From Emticicia sp. 21SJ11W-3 (GTDB taxonomy: Bacteria; Bacteroidota; Bacteroidia; Cytophagales; Spirosomataceae): a stretch of 64,000 nucleotides of DNA. The DNA is taken from assembly GCF_024138715.1 (NCBI RefSeq), contig NZ_CP092074.1, forward strand, positions 4,402,001 to 4,466,000. Reading direction: 5' to 3'. How positions within the stretch are numbered: the first letter of the stretch is position 1; each line of letters starts with the position of its first letter. Of this stretch, positions 35,828 to 45,258 are shown one piece after another. The notes beneath the pieces are model-generated. The model was not told the origin of the DNA. It searched no databases and saw only the letters and a list, made by a program, of their open reading frames with translations. The position numbers and the translations under genes were made by a program.

Positions 35828-37588
35828 ATGGGAAATTTATTAGAAGTAGAAGCCAAGCAGGAGGTATTAACTTTACCCCTTGAAGAGCCCCAAAAGAGAG
35901 AATATCTTACAGGTGCACAAGCCATGATGGAGTGCCTGCTGGCCGAAGGCGTAGAAACCATTTTCGGATACCCCGGTGGCGCTATTATGCCTACTTATGA
36001 TGCCCTCTATGACTATATAGACCGTCTTAACCATATACTTGTCCGTCATGAGCAGGGTGCCGGCCATGCCGCGCAGGGTTATGCGCGTGTCAGTGGTCGC
36101 CCCGGTATTTGCCTGGTAACATCTGGCCCGGGTGGCACAAACCTGATAACACCCATAGCAGACGCGATTATTGACTGCACCCCATTGGTTTGTATTGTAG
36201 GCCAGGTTAAATCTACTTTATTGGGTACAGATGCATTTCAGGAAACTGACATGATTGGCGTAACCACGCCAGTTTGCAAGTGGAATTACCAGATCACCAG
36301 CCCCGATGAAGTACCAGAGGTAATGGCCAAAGCATTTTACATTGCCCAGGCTGGCAAGCCCGGCCCGGTTGTGATAGATTTCACCCGCGACGCACAGGCA
36401 GGTAAAATGACAGACAAGTTCAGTTACCAAAAGGTAAATAAACTGGTAACGTATCGCCCTCGCATTGTGCCTAAGCAAGAGCAGATTGAAAAAGCCGCCG
36501 AGCTGATTAACAAGGCTAAACGCCCCTATATATTGTTTGGCCACGGCGTATTAATTGCTGATGCCGTACAAGAGCTGCTTGAGTTTATTGAAAAAACAGA
36601 TATGCCTTGCGCCAGCACCTTATTAGGTTTGTCTGCCGTACCGATTGACCACCCCAATTATATGGGCTGGCTGGGTATGCATGGCATGTATGCACCTAAT
36701 GTAATGACAGACCAGTGCGATGTGTTGATTGCCATTGGGATGCGCTTTGATGACCGCGTAACGGGCGATGCAACAAGGTTTGCCAAACAGGCGCGAATCA
36801 TTCATATAGAAATAGACCCTTCTGAAATAGAGAAAATAAAGAAAACCGAGGCGCCTGTAGTTGGTGATGCCAAAGAAGCATTGAAAATGCTGATGCCGCT
36901 GGTTAAGAGAGGAGAATTTACTGCCTGGAAAAACGAATTCAGGAAACTGGATGCCAGAGAACACCAGAAAGTAACGCTTCGCGATTTGAAAGGTGAAGGT
37001 AAGATAAAAATGGCAGAAGTGGTTGCCATGTTGTCTGACAAAACCAAAGGTGAAGCCTGTATTGTGGTAGACGTTGGCCAGCACCAGATGGTAACGGCAC
37101 GGTATTACCAGTTCCGGAAGCCTAATTCTTATATTGCATCCGGCGGATTAGGTACTATGGGATTTGCTATTCCGGCTTCATTCGGCGCCAAAATGGGAGC
37201 GCCTGAACGCGAAGTGGTAGGCATTATTGGCGATGGTTGTTTTCAGATGACCATCCAGGAGCTAGGAACCATTGCGCAAAGCGGGCTGGCAGTTAAAATG
37301 ATTATCCTGAACAACAATTATCTGGGCATGGTACGCCAATGGCAGCAATTGTTCTTCGATAACCGTTACTCATTCGTTGAATTAAAGAATCCTGATTTCA
37401 TTACCATAGCCAAAGGATTTGGCATTGAAGGCCATACCTGTGCTGAAAGAGAAAACCTCAGCGAGTCGCTTGACAGGCTACTGCAGTCAGACAAAGCCTA
37501 TCTGCTGGAGGTATTGGTAGAAAAAGAGGAAAACGTATTCCCGATGGTTCCGGCAGGCACAAGCGTGTCTGAAATACGACTGGAGTAA
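35828..37588 (+). CDS. ilvB: Acetolactate synthase, large (catalytic) subunit
   Basis: 586 residues with the three thiamine-diphosphate enzyme domains. The catalytic glutamate is in VRHEQGAGHAAQGYAR (about 73), FAD and central domain motifs are normal, and the thiamine-diphosphate site is GDGCFQMTIQELGTIAQ...NNNYLG. It joins pyruvate with pyruvate or 2-ketobutyrate in the cytoplasm, the first common step of Val/Leu/Ile synthesis. The N-terminus has an extra 30 residues before LTGAQAMMECLLAEG, as in many relatives. It lies 105 bases after ilvD; 90 bases containing an unusual repeat separate it from ilvN. Confidence 0.97.
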   Translation: MGNLLEVEAKQEVLTLPLEEPQKREYLTGAQAMMECLLAEGVETIFGYPGGAIMPTYDALYDYIDRLNHILVRHEQGAGHAAQGYARVSGRPGICLVTSGPGGTNLITPIADAIIDCTPLVCIVGQVKSTLLGTDAFQETDMIGVTTPVCKWNYQITSPDEVPEVMAKAFYIAQAGKPGPVVIDFTRDAQAGKMTDKFSYQKVNKLVTYRPRIVPKQEQIEKAAELINKAKRPYILFGHGVLIADAVQELLEFIEKTDMPCASTLLGLSAVPIDHPNYMGWLGMHGMYAPNVMTDQCDVLIAIGMRFDDRVTGDATRFAKQARIIHIEIDPSEIEKIKKTEAPVVGDAKEALKMLMPLVKRGEFTAWKNEFRKLDAREHQKVTLRDLKGEGKIKMAEVVAMLSDKTKGEACIVVDVGQHQMVTARYYQFRKPNSYIASGGLGTMGFAIPASFGAKMGAPEREVVGIIGDGCFQMTIQELGTIAQSGLAVKMIILNNNYLGMVRQWQQLFFDNRYSFVELKNPDFITIAKGFGIEGHTCAERENLSESLDRLLQSDKAYLLEVLVEKEENVFPMVPAGTSVSEIRLE

Positions 37589-37664
37589 TAGTGAATGGCT
37601 AATGACGAATGAGCGAATCAAGCAGTTTGTCATTCAAATTATTCGCTAATCCGCTAATTCACTA
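37589..37664. repeat. Imperfect inverted repeat built of TTAGYGRAT-like units between ilvB and ilvN
   Basis: Arms TAGTGAAT (37589-37596)/ATTCACTA (37657-37664), AATGAC (37601-37606)/GTCATT (37629-37634) and GCGAAT (37613-37618)/ATTCGC (37641-37646) nest around a short loop. The right arm is a tandem of near-identical 8-9-base units. It starts directly after the ilvB stop and leaves 14 bases before the ilvN start. Confidence 0.6.
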
Positions 37665-37678
37665 ATTCCTGATTATTA

Positions 37679-38218
37679 ATGACAACATACACTATTTGCG
37701 TATTTACCGAAAATAGCATCGGATTACTCAACAAAATCACAATAATTTTTACCAGAAGAAGAATCAACATTGAATCTTTGACTGTTTCTGAAACCGAACG
37801 AAAGGGTATCTCACGCTTTACGATTGTCATCAAACATGACAAACGTGAAGAGGTAGAAAAGCTGGTACGCCAGATTCGTAAGGTTGTAGAAGTTTTAGCT
37901 GTTTTCGGTTATCTGAATGAAGATATCGTTTACAATGAAATCGCCCTCTTTAAGATTTCAACCCCTATTGATGGCAAGGTAATAGATGTTGAAAACATCA
38001 ATAAGGTTTATAAGGCCTGGGTAGTTTACTGGGGGCTTGATTACGTTGTGATTGAAAAAACCGGTACAGAAAGAGAAATATTTGATTTCTTCCGGTATAT
38101 CAAACCACATGGTATTATAGAGTTCGTTCGTTCAGGAAGAGTAGCCGTAGGCAAAACCCCGCAGGGGCTGATTGAATACCTGCCCGAAGAAATTACAGAA
38201 TGGGAGTATTATTTATAG
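37679..38218 (+). CDS. ilvN: Acetolactate synthase, small (regulatory) subunit
   Basis: 179 residues. The N-terminal ACT domain is clear (YTICVFTENSIGLLNKITIIFTRRRINIESLTVSETE, about 4-40), including the GLLNKIT turn and Asn that bind feedback valine. The C-terminal half fits ALS_ss_C. It activates IlvB and confers end-product inhibition. The gene lies 14 bases after the repeat-bearing spacer following ilvB and 45 bases before ilvC. Confidence 0.94.
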   Translation: MTTYTICVFTENSIGLLNKITIIFTRRRINIESLTVSETERKGISRFTIVIKHDKREEVEKLVRQIRKVVEVLAVFGYLNEDIVYNEIALFKISTPIDGKVIDVENINKVYKAWVVYWGLDYVVIEKTGTEREIFDFFRYIKPHGIIEFVRSGRVAVGKTPQGLIEYLPEEITEWEYYL

Positions 38219-38263
38219 TAGTATCATATTTTTATCGCATAAACACAAAACAAAAACAATAAA

Positions 38264-39307
38264 ATGGCAAAGTTAAATTTTGGCGGTGTTGAAGAAGAAG
38301 TAGTAACCCGCGAAGAGTACCCTCTTGAAAAAGCAAGAGAGTTTTTAAAAAACCAAACCATCGCAGTAATTGGCTACGGAGTGCAGGGGCCTGGTCAGGC
38401 AATGAATATGCGTGACAATGGCTTCAACGTAATTGTTGGACAACGCCCCGGCAAAACATACGACAAAGCAGTTGCAGATGGTTGGGTACCGGGCAAAACA
38501 CTTTTCAACATTGAAGATGCATTGAAAAAAGGTACTGTTATCTGTTTCCTTTTGTCTGATGCAGCTCAAATTCAATTATGGCCAACCGTTAAACAACACC
38601 TTAAAAAAGGTAAAACTTTGTACTTCTCTCACGGTTTCGGCATCACTTACAGCAAAAAAACGGGCATCAAACCTCCGAAGAGTGTTGACGTCGTATTGGT
38701 TGCCCCTAAAGGCTCTGGTACTTCGCTTCGTCGCCTATTTGTAGAAGGTAAAGGTTTGAACTCAAGCTTTGCCGTGTATCAGGATGCCTCAGGCCATGCC
38801 CGTGAAACAGCCATTGCCATGGGTATCGGTGTAGGTTCAGGATACCTGTTTGAAACTGACTTCTACCGCGAAGTAACTTCTGACCTTACAGGTGAAAGAG
38901 GTACTTTGATGGGCGCTATTCAGGGTATCTTTGCGGCTCAGTACGAAGTACTACGTGAAAACGGCCACTCGCCTTCTGAAGCTTTCAACGAAACTGTAGA
39001 AGAGTTAACACAATCATTGATGCCATTGGTAGCAGAAAACGGTATGGACTGGATGTACGCCAACTGTTCAACAACTGCTCAACGCGGTGCGCTTGACTGG
39101 TGGAAGCCTTTCCGCGATGCCAGCAAACCGGTGTTCAAAAAACTATATAACAGTGTAAAAACACAAAAAGAAGCCGCTCAGTCTATTGAACGTAACTCTC
39201 AGCCAGACTACCGTGAAAAACTGGAAGTTGAATTGGCCGAACTACGTGATTCAGAAATGTGGCAGGCAGGCGCTACTGTACGTAGCCTGAGACCTGAAAG
39301 AAACTAA
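38264..39307 (+). CDS. ilvC: Ketol-acid reductoisomerase
   Basis: 347 residues, close to class I length with a small C-terminal extension. The Rossmann motif is VIGYGVQGPGQAMNMRDNG (about 33-51), with NADPH-specifying VGQRPGKTYDKA after it. The catalytic domain has the magnesium ligands in TSDLTGERGTLMGAIQG and the conserved EVLRENGHSPSEAFNETVEEL. It isomerises and reduces acetolactate or acetohydroxybutyrate. Codon use is biased toward highly expressed codons more than in its neighbours. Last gene before a strong terminator. Confidence 0.96.
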   Translation: MAKLNFGGVEEEVVTREEYPLEKAREFLKNQTIAVIGYGVQGPGQAMNMRDNGFNVIVGQRPGKTYDKAVADGWVPGKTLFNIEDALKKGTVICFLLSDAAQIQLWPTVKQHLKKGKTLYFSHGFGITYSKKTGIKPPKSVDVVLVAPKGSGTSLRRLFVEGKGLNSSFAVYQDASGHARETAIAMGIGVGSGYLFETDFYREVTSDLTGERGTLMGAIQGIFAAQYEVLRENGHSPSEAFNETVEELTQSLMPLVAENGMDWMYANCSTTAQRGALDWWKPFRDASKPVFKKLYNSVKTQKEAAQSIERNSQPDYREKLEVELAELRDSEMWQAGATVRSLRPERN

Positions 39308-39336
39308 TTCTTGCATTAAATAGAATTAAATCATTC

Positions 39337-39363
39337 AATGAGTAGGTATTTTGCCTACTCATT
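39337..39363 (+). terminator. Terminator after ilvC
   Basis: AATGAGTAGG (39337-39346) pairs with CCTACTCATT (39354-39363), seven-base loop, then a T-rich run (TTATTTTTTATT). Confidence 0.88.
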
Positions 39364-39382
39364 TTATTTTTTATTACATTTG
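39350..39382 (+). promoter_or_regulatory. Promoter of ilvA, nested in the ilvC terminator
   Basis: TTTG (39350-39353) is in the loop of the ilvC terminator and TACATTTG (39375-39382) follows after 21 bases. It would give ilvA its own transcript with a leader of about 75 bases. Confidence 0.6.
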
Positions 39383-39461
39383 GCAAAAAATTCTTTCGGG
39401 TATTTATCTACCGCCCGAATGGGTTCTTATAATTATTTCAGGTTAAAAACAGATTTAACCA

Positions 39462-40748
39462 ATGACCAGCATCAACAAAACAGTGCCAGAAAAACAACTG
39501 ACTCTTCCGGATATTGACAATATGTATGTAGCAGCCGAAAGGCTGGAAGACGTAGCTACGCACACACCTTTAATGCATAATCTGAATCTGTCTGAACGTT
39601 ACGGAGCCAATGTGTATCTGAAACGTGAAGATTTACAGGTAGTGCGTTCTTATAAAATCAGGGGCGCTTACAACAAAATGGCCAGCCTGCCAAAAGAGCA
39701 ACTAGATAAGGGGGTGGTATGCGCCAGCGCGGGTAATCATGCCCAGGGCCTGGCATACGCCTGCCGTAAACTGGGTGTAAAAGGCACCATTTTTATGCCT
39801 ACCACTACCCCTGCTCAGAAAATAAAGCAGGTAGGTATGTTTGGCAAAGAGTTTGTAAAAATAGAGTTGGTGGGTGATACCTACGACGACGCCTACTTTG
39901 CTGCCAAAAACTTTTGTGAAGAGCAGAAAGCCACGTTCATCCATCCGTTTGATGACCTGCAGGTAATTGAAGGACAGGGAACCGTAGGCCTTGAAATATT
40001 TAAAGATGCCAATTTCAAGATAGACTACCTCATTTTTGCCATTGGTGGTGGCGGACTGGCCTCAGGGGTTTCTACGGTTTTTAAACAACTATCGCCACGA
40101 ACCAAGCTGATTGCGGTTGAACCGGAGGGCTCTCCTACCATGAAAAAATCGTTGGAAGCAGGCCATGTTGTAACACTGGAAGAAATCAATAAATTTGTTG
40201 ACGGCGCCGCCGTAAAAAGAGCAGGAGACCTGACCTTTGAGGTGTGCAAACAAAACCTTAATCATGAAATTATCCTGATTCCGGAAGGGAAAGTGTGTTC
40301 AACCATTCTGGAACTGTATAATGAAGAAGCCATAGTTGCCGAACCCGCAGGTGCTTTGTCGGTTTCAGCCCTTGATTTTCTGAAAGATGAAATCAAAGGC
40401 AAAAACGTCGTGTGCATTATAGGCGGTGGTAATAATGATATTACCCGTACTGAAGAAATCAAAGAACGATCGCTGCTATATGAAGGGCTTAAACATTATT
40501 TCATTATCCGTTTTCCTCAGCGCGCCGGTGCGTTTAAAGAATTTCTGAACGATGTACTGGGCCCTACAGACGACATCGTATATTTTGAATACTCAAAGAA
40601 AACTTCTCGCGAGCGCGGCCCAGCACTGGTGGGTATAGAGTTGAAACAGAAATCAGACTACCAGCCTTTGATTCAGCGTTTGGAAGAACATAATATACCA
40701 TTTGAATACATCAATAAAAAGCCTGATTTGTTTGAGTTTTTGATATGA
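39462..40748 (+). CDS. ilvA: Threonine ammonia-lyase (threonine deaminase)
   Basis: 428 residues. The pyridoxal-phosphate lysine is in VVRSYKIRGAYNKM (about 66); the phosphate loop is GGGGLASG (about 195). The last 90 residues (from HYFIIRFPQRAGAFKEFLNDVLGP) form one ACT-like regulatory domain, as in the shorter Bacillus-type enzymes rather than the two-domain E. coli IlvA. It makes 2-ketobutyrate from threonine, committing carbon to isoleucine. It is separated from ilvC by a terminator with a probable promoter inside, so it may escape the attenuator. Confidence 0.95.
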   Translation: MTSINKTVPEKQLTLPDIDNMYVAAERLEDVATHTPLMHNLNLSERYGANVYLKREDLQVVRSYKIRGAYNKMASLPKEQLDKGVVCASAGNHAQGLAYACRKLGVKGTIFMPTTTPAQKIKQVGMFGKEFVKIELVGDTYDDAYFAAKNFCEEQKATFIHPFDDLQVIEGQGTVGLEIFKDANFKIDYLIFAIGGGGLASGVSTVFKQLSPRTKLIAVEPEGSPTMKKSLEAGHVVTLEEINKFVDGAAVKRAGDLTFEVCKQNLNHEIILIPEGKVCSTILELYNEEAIVAEPAGALSVSALDFLKDEIKGKNVVCIIGGGNNDITRTEEIKERSLLYEGLKHYFIIRFPQRAGAFKEFLNDVLGPTDDIVYFEYSKKTSRERGPALVGIELKQKSDYQPLIQRLEEHNIPFEYINKKPDLFEFLI

Positions 40749-40807
40749 CCGTAGGACAAACTGACATAACGTCTTACCTTTGCACCCAACGAAACCACCA
40801 TTTTTGA

Positions 40808-42847
40808 ATGTATTGGATATTTCTGTTCCTCTTTTTGGGTTTTATATGGCAAATCCATCGAAATTCAGTTTATATCTCTGAAAGCCTGAGTGATTACTCC
40901 CTGAAACTGTTTCTTGGGCTGGTTTCCTGCATTATTCCCACTGGTTTTATCTTATCTGAGTTCAATCTTATTAACCAGCCCTGGGCCTGGGGGGTGTCGG
41001 TCAATTTGATTGCCCTGTTGTTTTATGCTGTTTTCAGGCAGGTTAGTAATCCGCAGAACTTTACTCTGGCTAAAGGATTCAGCCACTTAAACAACAAAGC
41101 AAAAACTGCGTGGGCAGGTCTTTCGTTTGCAAATAAGATTTCATTTGGCGTACTTTCATTTGCAGCGGTGGCTACGGCAGTTCTTAATCTTGTTATTTTC
41201 TTTTTTACCTACCCCAATGAATGGGATAGCATGACAGGCCATCTGGTAAAATGCGCACTTTACCTGCAAAACGGCAACATGAACAGGTTGCAAGGCACCA
41301 CCTGGACCATCGATTTTTATCCTAATTCTCTGCCAACTTTGCAGATGTTTTTCTTCCATTTGCTAGGCGAAAAAGGATTTAAAGTAATACACTATCTGTC
41401 ATACTGGATATTTGCCTTGTCTGCTTATGCACTGGCGTTTAAAATCTCTAAAAACTTTGTTGCTTCTGTTTTTACTGGGTTGGTAACACTTTTATTACCA
41501 ACGGCATTGATACAGGCCACCACTACCGAATCGGACATCGTACTTACAGCTTATCTGGGTATTCTGGCTTATTGCTTATTTGCATTCAGGCAAAAACCAA
41601 CACCGCTTAACATACTATTGATCAGCCTGATAGCCGGTGTCTGGATAGGCCATAAAGTTACCTTTCTTTTAATAGCACCTGCTGCCTTTGCAGTAGCAGT
41701 TTACACGGTATTAATCAAAAAAGAATTCTATAAGAATATCAATCTGTTTCTGATTAGCTTTATGCTTAGTGTAGGTATATATGCGCTCCCAACAGGATAC
41801 ATCGGCAACATAAAAGAAGTTGGCCGGTTTAGCCTGGGCAGCCTCTCTGCCCCGCCGATAGTAATGAAATGGCATGGGATAGAAGATTACAGCACAAAAG
41901 ATAAAGTAAAAAACATGGCTCTGAATGCCGGGCGTTACTCTTCTGATTTCCTGAATTTAGATGGCTTGCGCAGCACCCTTGCAGGCAAACGGGTCAATGA
42001 TGTATTCAGAGTAATACCAGACAAAATGCTTGGCCGGCTGCATCTTGAAGGAGAAAGATTTACTGTAGTATCTTATTTTTCTTTCGACCACCCCATCCGA
42101 TTCTATATCGAACGCCCTTACTGGGGAATCATCAGTTTTGGTATGGTGCTTCCCGCATTGGTTATTTTACTGTTTAGATTTATAGGCCGTTACCGCGCCA
42201 TCACCCCGCTTGAGAAAGGCTTAGGAATTTTAGCAATTGCTACCCTGTTGCATTTTTTATCATTATGTTACTCAGCACCCTACGACCCCATCAAGGCGCG
42301 TTATTTTCTAAACATGGCTGTGTGGTGTATGCCCTTACTTGTTGTGTTCTATTTATTTAGCATAAAACGCAAGCTATGGCAGTACTGGCAAGTGGTATGT
42401 TGTATTTTAATAGCGGTTTCGGCCATTTGCACCATATTGTATACAAGGATTCATCCGGTATTCGGAGAGAAAAACATCTTCAATATGAGTAGGATGGAAC
42501 AGCTGACGGTTGCCCGACCAGACATTTATGAAGCCTACCAGAAGTTTGATGAAATAGTACCCAAAGATGCCGTGGTTGCCTTAGGTACGCAGCAGGAACA
42601 TGAAGATTTTGAGTATCCGCTATGGGGAAAAGACTTTAAACGCAGGTTAATACCTATACACCCTTTCCGTAGCAGACTGAAACCGATTCCAGCTGAGGCT
42701 GAATATCTGTTCTACTCGGAAGGAGTATTGCCATTTGAGGAAGGAGACATTGAATTGAGTAAAAAAGATGAGCACAATGATACACCTGTTAAAGAAAGTT
42801 CGTTTTTTCTTAGAAAATTAAAAACTAAAGCCACTGACAAGCCATGA
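40808..42847 (+). CDS. Polytopic membrane glycosyltransferase-like protein (GT39/ArnT-like)
   Basis: 679 residues with about a dozen membrane helices over the first 530, then a 150-residue hydrophilic end. The first extracytoplasmic loop has NEWDSMTGHLVKCALYLQNG, in which the acidic residue after a short helix recalls the catalytic Asp/Glu of PMT/ArnT-type (GT-C) enzymes, and a TTESDIVLTAYLGILAYC helix follows. It likely transfers a sugar from a lipid carrier. The stop codon overlaps the next start by four bases (ATGA), so the WbqC-like gene is translationally coupled. Substrate unknown. Confidence 0.75.
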   Translation: MYWIFLFLFLGFIWQIHRNSVYISESLSDYSLKLFLGLVSCIIPTGFILSEFNLINQPWAWGVSVNLIALLFYAVFRQVSNPQNFTLAKGFSHLNNKAKTAWAGLSFANKISFGVLSFAAVATAVLNLVIFFFTYPNEWDSMTGHLVKCALYLQNGNMNRLQGTTWTIDFYPNSLPTLQMFFFHLLGEKGFKVIHYLSYWIFALSAYALAFKISKNFVASVFTGLVTLLLPTALIQATTTESDIVLTAYLGILAYCLFAFRQKPTPLNILLISLIAGVWIGHKVTFLLIAPAAFAVAVYTVLIKKEFYKNINLFLISFMLSVGIYALPTGYIGNIKEVGRFSLGSLSAPPIVMKWHGIEDYSTKDKVKNMALNAGRYSSDFLNLDGLRSTLAGKRVNDVFRVIPDKMLGRLHLEGERFTVVSYFSFDHPIRFYIERPYWGIISFGMVLPALVILLFRFIGRYRAITPLEKGLGILAIATLLHFLSLCYSAPYDPIKARYFLNMAVWCMPLLVVFYLFSIKRKLWQYWQVVCCILIAVSAICTILYTRIHPVFGEKNIFNMSRMEQLTVARPDIYEAYQKFDEIVPKDAVVALGTQQEHEDFEYPLWGKDFKRRLIPIHPFRSRLKPIPAEAEYLFYSEGVLPFEEGDIELSKKDEHNDTPVKESSFFLRKLKTKATDKP

Positions 42848-43542
42848 CAATCGGAATCATGCAACCTTATATTTTTCCATACATTGGTTATTTTCAGTTA
42901 ATCAATGCGGTTGATAAATTTATTGTGTATGACGACGTGGCCTATATCAATAAGGGTTGGATTAACCGCAACAATATATTAGTGGCGGGCAAGGCATCGC
43001 TCTTTACACTGCCCTTGGTTAATGCCAGCCAGAATCGACTCATCAGAGATATAGCAGTTGATAACCTGCCGGTATGGTCAAAGAAATTTCTAAGAACCAT
43101 CGAGCAATCATACAAAAAAGCGCCTTTTTATAACGAAACAATTGCGATTCTGGCAGAAGTTTTTCAGTCAGAACCGGCAAATATTGCCGAGTTATGCACC
43201 AAAAGTCTGAAAACAACCAGCAGTTATTTAGGCATTAAAACCGAATTTGTAGAAAGTTCGGTTGTTTATAACAATCAGCATCTGAAAGCACAGGATCGGA
43301 TTCTTGATATCTGCAAGCAGGAAAACGCCAGCCATTACATTAACCCGATTGGAGGAATGGCCATCTACGACAAGCAATTATTTGCTGATAATAAAATCTT
43401 ACTTAATTTTATCAAGGCAAAGCCGATTCAGTACAATCAGTTTAAAAATGAATTTGTGCCCTGGCTTTCTATGATTGATATCCTGATGTTTTGCCCTGCA
43501 GATGCAATTCAGCAATATTTAAAAGAATTTGAGTTGGTTTAA
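42844..43542 (+). CDS. WbqC family protein
   Basis: 232 residues. The start MTIGIMQPYIFPYIGYFQLINAVDKFIVYDDVAYINKGWINRNNI is the defining signature of the WbqC-like family, and YINPIGGMAIYD and FLPWLSMIDILM-like segments match its second half. The family occurs in O-antigen and other surface-polysaccharide loci; some members are thought to act in amino-sugar or amino-acid transfer, but the reaction is not established to my knowledge. It overlaps the glycosyltransferase gene by four bases and lies 15 bases before the acyltransferase gene. Confidence 0.88.
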   Translation: MTIGIMQPYIFPYIGYFQLINAVDKFIVYDDVAYINKGWINRNNILVAGKASLFTLPLVNASQNRLIRDIAVDNLPVWSKKFLRTIEQSYKKAPFYNETIAILAEVFQSEPANIAELCTKSLKTTSSYLGIKTEFVESSVVYNNQHLKAQDRILDICKQENASHYINPIGGMAIYDKQLFADNKILLNFIKAKPIQYNQFKNEFVPWLSMIDILMFCPADAIQQYLKEFELV

Positions 43543-43557
43543 AATAAAAACACCAAA

Positions 43558-44223
43558 ATGGCAAAAGTAGTAGTTTTCGGTACAGAATTAGTGGCAGAAC
43601 TGGCCCATTATTATCTCACGCATGACTCAGAACATGAGATAGTAGCCTTCACAAAAAACAGAGATTACATAAAAGAAGGTGAAACTACTTTCTGTGGTAT
43701 TCAGCTGGTAGCATTTGAAGATGTGCCTGCTTTGTTCCCGCCCGCAGATTATAAGTTCTTTGCCCCCTTGAGCGAACGTAAAATGAATCAGATTCGGGCT
43801 AAAATCTACGGAGAAATAAAAGCACTGGGCTATGAGTGTATCTCTTACATCAGCTCTAAAGCCACAGTTCTAACCGACCAGATTGGAGAAAACTGCTTTA
43901 TACTGGAAGATAACACCATTCAGCCTTTTGTAAAAATAGGCAATAATGTAGTGCTTTGGAGCGGTAACCACATCGGTCATCATGGCGAAATCAGAGACCA
44001 CGTCTATTTCACTTCCCACGTGGTGTTATCGGGTAGATGTCTGGTCGGAGAATACTCATTCTTTGGTGTCAACGCTACCATCCGCGACGGCTGCACCATT
44101 GGCGAAGGTACACTGATAGCCATGGGTGCCAACCTAACCAAAACCAAAACTGAGCCTTGGAGTATCTGGAAAGGGAATCCGGCCGTAAAAGCTGAGGTTT
44201 CCAGTAAGGATATTAATTTGTAA
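43558..44223 (+). CDS. NeuD/PglD-like sugar O/N-acyltransferase
   Basis: 221 residues. The N-terminal PglD_N-like Rossmann part (MAKVVVFGTELVAELAHYYL) is followed by a left-handed beta-helix of hexapeptide repeats (about 110-205: IGENCFILEDNTIQPFVKIGNNVVLWSGNHIGHHGEIRDHVYF). The catalytic His is in the NHIGHH segment. Such enzymes acetylate or otherwise acylate nucleotide-linked amino sugars. Cytoplasmic. It is third in the cluster, in the same transcription unit as the WbqC gene. Confidence 0.85.
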   Translation: MAKVVVFGTELVAELAHYYLTHDSEHEIVAFTKNRDYIKEGETTFCGIQLVAFEDVPALFPPADYKFFAPLSERKMNQIRAKIYGEIKALGYECISYISSKATVLTDQIGENCFILEDNTIQPFVKIGNNVVLWSGNHIGHHGEIRDHVYFTSHVVLSGRCLVGEYSFFGVNATIRDGCTIGEGTLIAMGANLTKTKTEPWSIWKGNPAVKAEVSSKDINL

Positions 44224-44364
44224 ATACTATTTAGTGCCATTTACTTGTTGGCCTAACTAACAGGTTTTTACAGATAAACCGCCCAATAGAATAAACCGGA
44301 TAAACATGGTTTTTTCATTAAAAATCTTGAACTTTGACGCTTTAAATCAGAATATACATCGATA

Positions 44365-45258
44365 ATGACTCAATTTTTTGACCAGCTTATTTGCCCGAAA
44401 ACCAGAACCAGACTTGTTGTGTCGGCCGACGGCAAAACCCTTCATAATACCTCTCAGGAAGAACCTATCTCTTATGATATAAACAACATTGTTGATCTGG
44501 TTTATCCGAAAGAACTCTTCGAACAAGACCGCAAAGAACAGGTAGCCTATAACGATGCCCATTTGCGTTACGACCGTGGGGTTTCCTGGGTTTTTCAATC
44601 TTTACATGCCAATGAAGCCGCAACTCGAAAACTGATGATTGGCTTGTTGAAATTAAAACCCGGCATGAAAGTTCTGGAAGTAGGCGCTGGTACAGGAAAA
44701 GATTCAGCCTTTATTATTGATAAAATCACTCCGGGTGGTCATGCCGTTTTATCTGACCTTTCTCCTGCCATGCTTGGTCATGCCAAAGAAAAGTTTGCTG
44801 ATAAAAAAGATGTTAAAATTGACTATTTCATCGTTAACGGTTCTTATCTGCCGTTTGAAGACAATTTCTTTGATGCCGTTTTTCATTTTGGTGGCATCAA
44901 TACCTTTGCCGAAAGAGCCAAGGCATTTGAAGAGTTTAACCGTGTAGTTAAAATTGGTGGCAGAGTAGTTGTAGGTGACGAAAGCGTAGGTGCCTGGCTG
45001 AGAGACCAGAAAACCTATCAGATTCTGATGGATGCTAACCCCATGTTTGCCGACCAGGTGCCATTGCAGGACTTGCCTAAAAATGTAAAAGATGTAAAAC
45101 TGCAATGGATTTTTGGTAATGGGTATTACGTTTTGGAGTTCAAAAAAACCAAAAAAGCCCCAACCGTAAACGTAAACCTACAGATACCGGGTAAAGATAT
45201 TAAAGATAACTGGAGAATAAGGGCTGAGAGGAATAGGAAGAACACCCCCCGCCCCTAA
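44365..45258 (+). CDS. SAM methyltransferase with Trm112-like N-terminus
   Basis: 297 residues. Residues 6-50 (LICPKTRTRLVVSADGKTL) match the Trm112p-like zinc-type domain, though only one of the usual cysteines is present. SAM motif I is VLEVGAGTGKDSAFI (about 104-118) and DAVFHFGGINTFAERAKAFEEFNRVVKIGGRV completes a Methyltransf_11 fold. Its last eight or so residues (RKNTPRP) are encoded by the left inverted repeat of the DUF559 element that begins at 45245, so the native C-terminus has been replaced. It probably modifies a sugar or lipid in the glycan cluster. Confidence 0.82.
   Translation: MTQFFDQLICPKTRTRLVVSADGKTLHNTSQEEPISYDINNIVDLVYPKELFEQDRKEQVAYNDAHLRYDRGVSWVFQSLHANEAATRKLMIGLLKLKPGMKVLEVGAGTGKDSAFIIDKITPGGHAVLSDLSPAMLGHAKEKFADKKDVKIDYFIVNGSYLPFEDNFFDAVFHFGGINTFAERAKAFEEFNRVVKIGGRVVVGDESVGAWLRDQKTYQILMDANPMFADQVPLQDLPKNVKDVKLQWIFGNGYYVLEFKKTKKAPTVNVNLQIPGKDIKDNWRIRAERNRKNTPRP

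Noticed and set aside
34984-35961. 325-codon antisense frame opposite ilvD and ilvB
   Set aside because: It runs fully against two conserved enzymes, is rich in Ser/Pro/Thr as expected from reversed codons, and has no motif or promoter of its own.
36623-37084. 153-codon antisense frame in ilvB
   Set aside because: Shadow of the ilvB codons; no independent signal.
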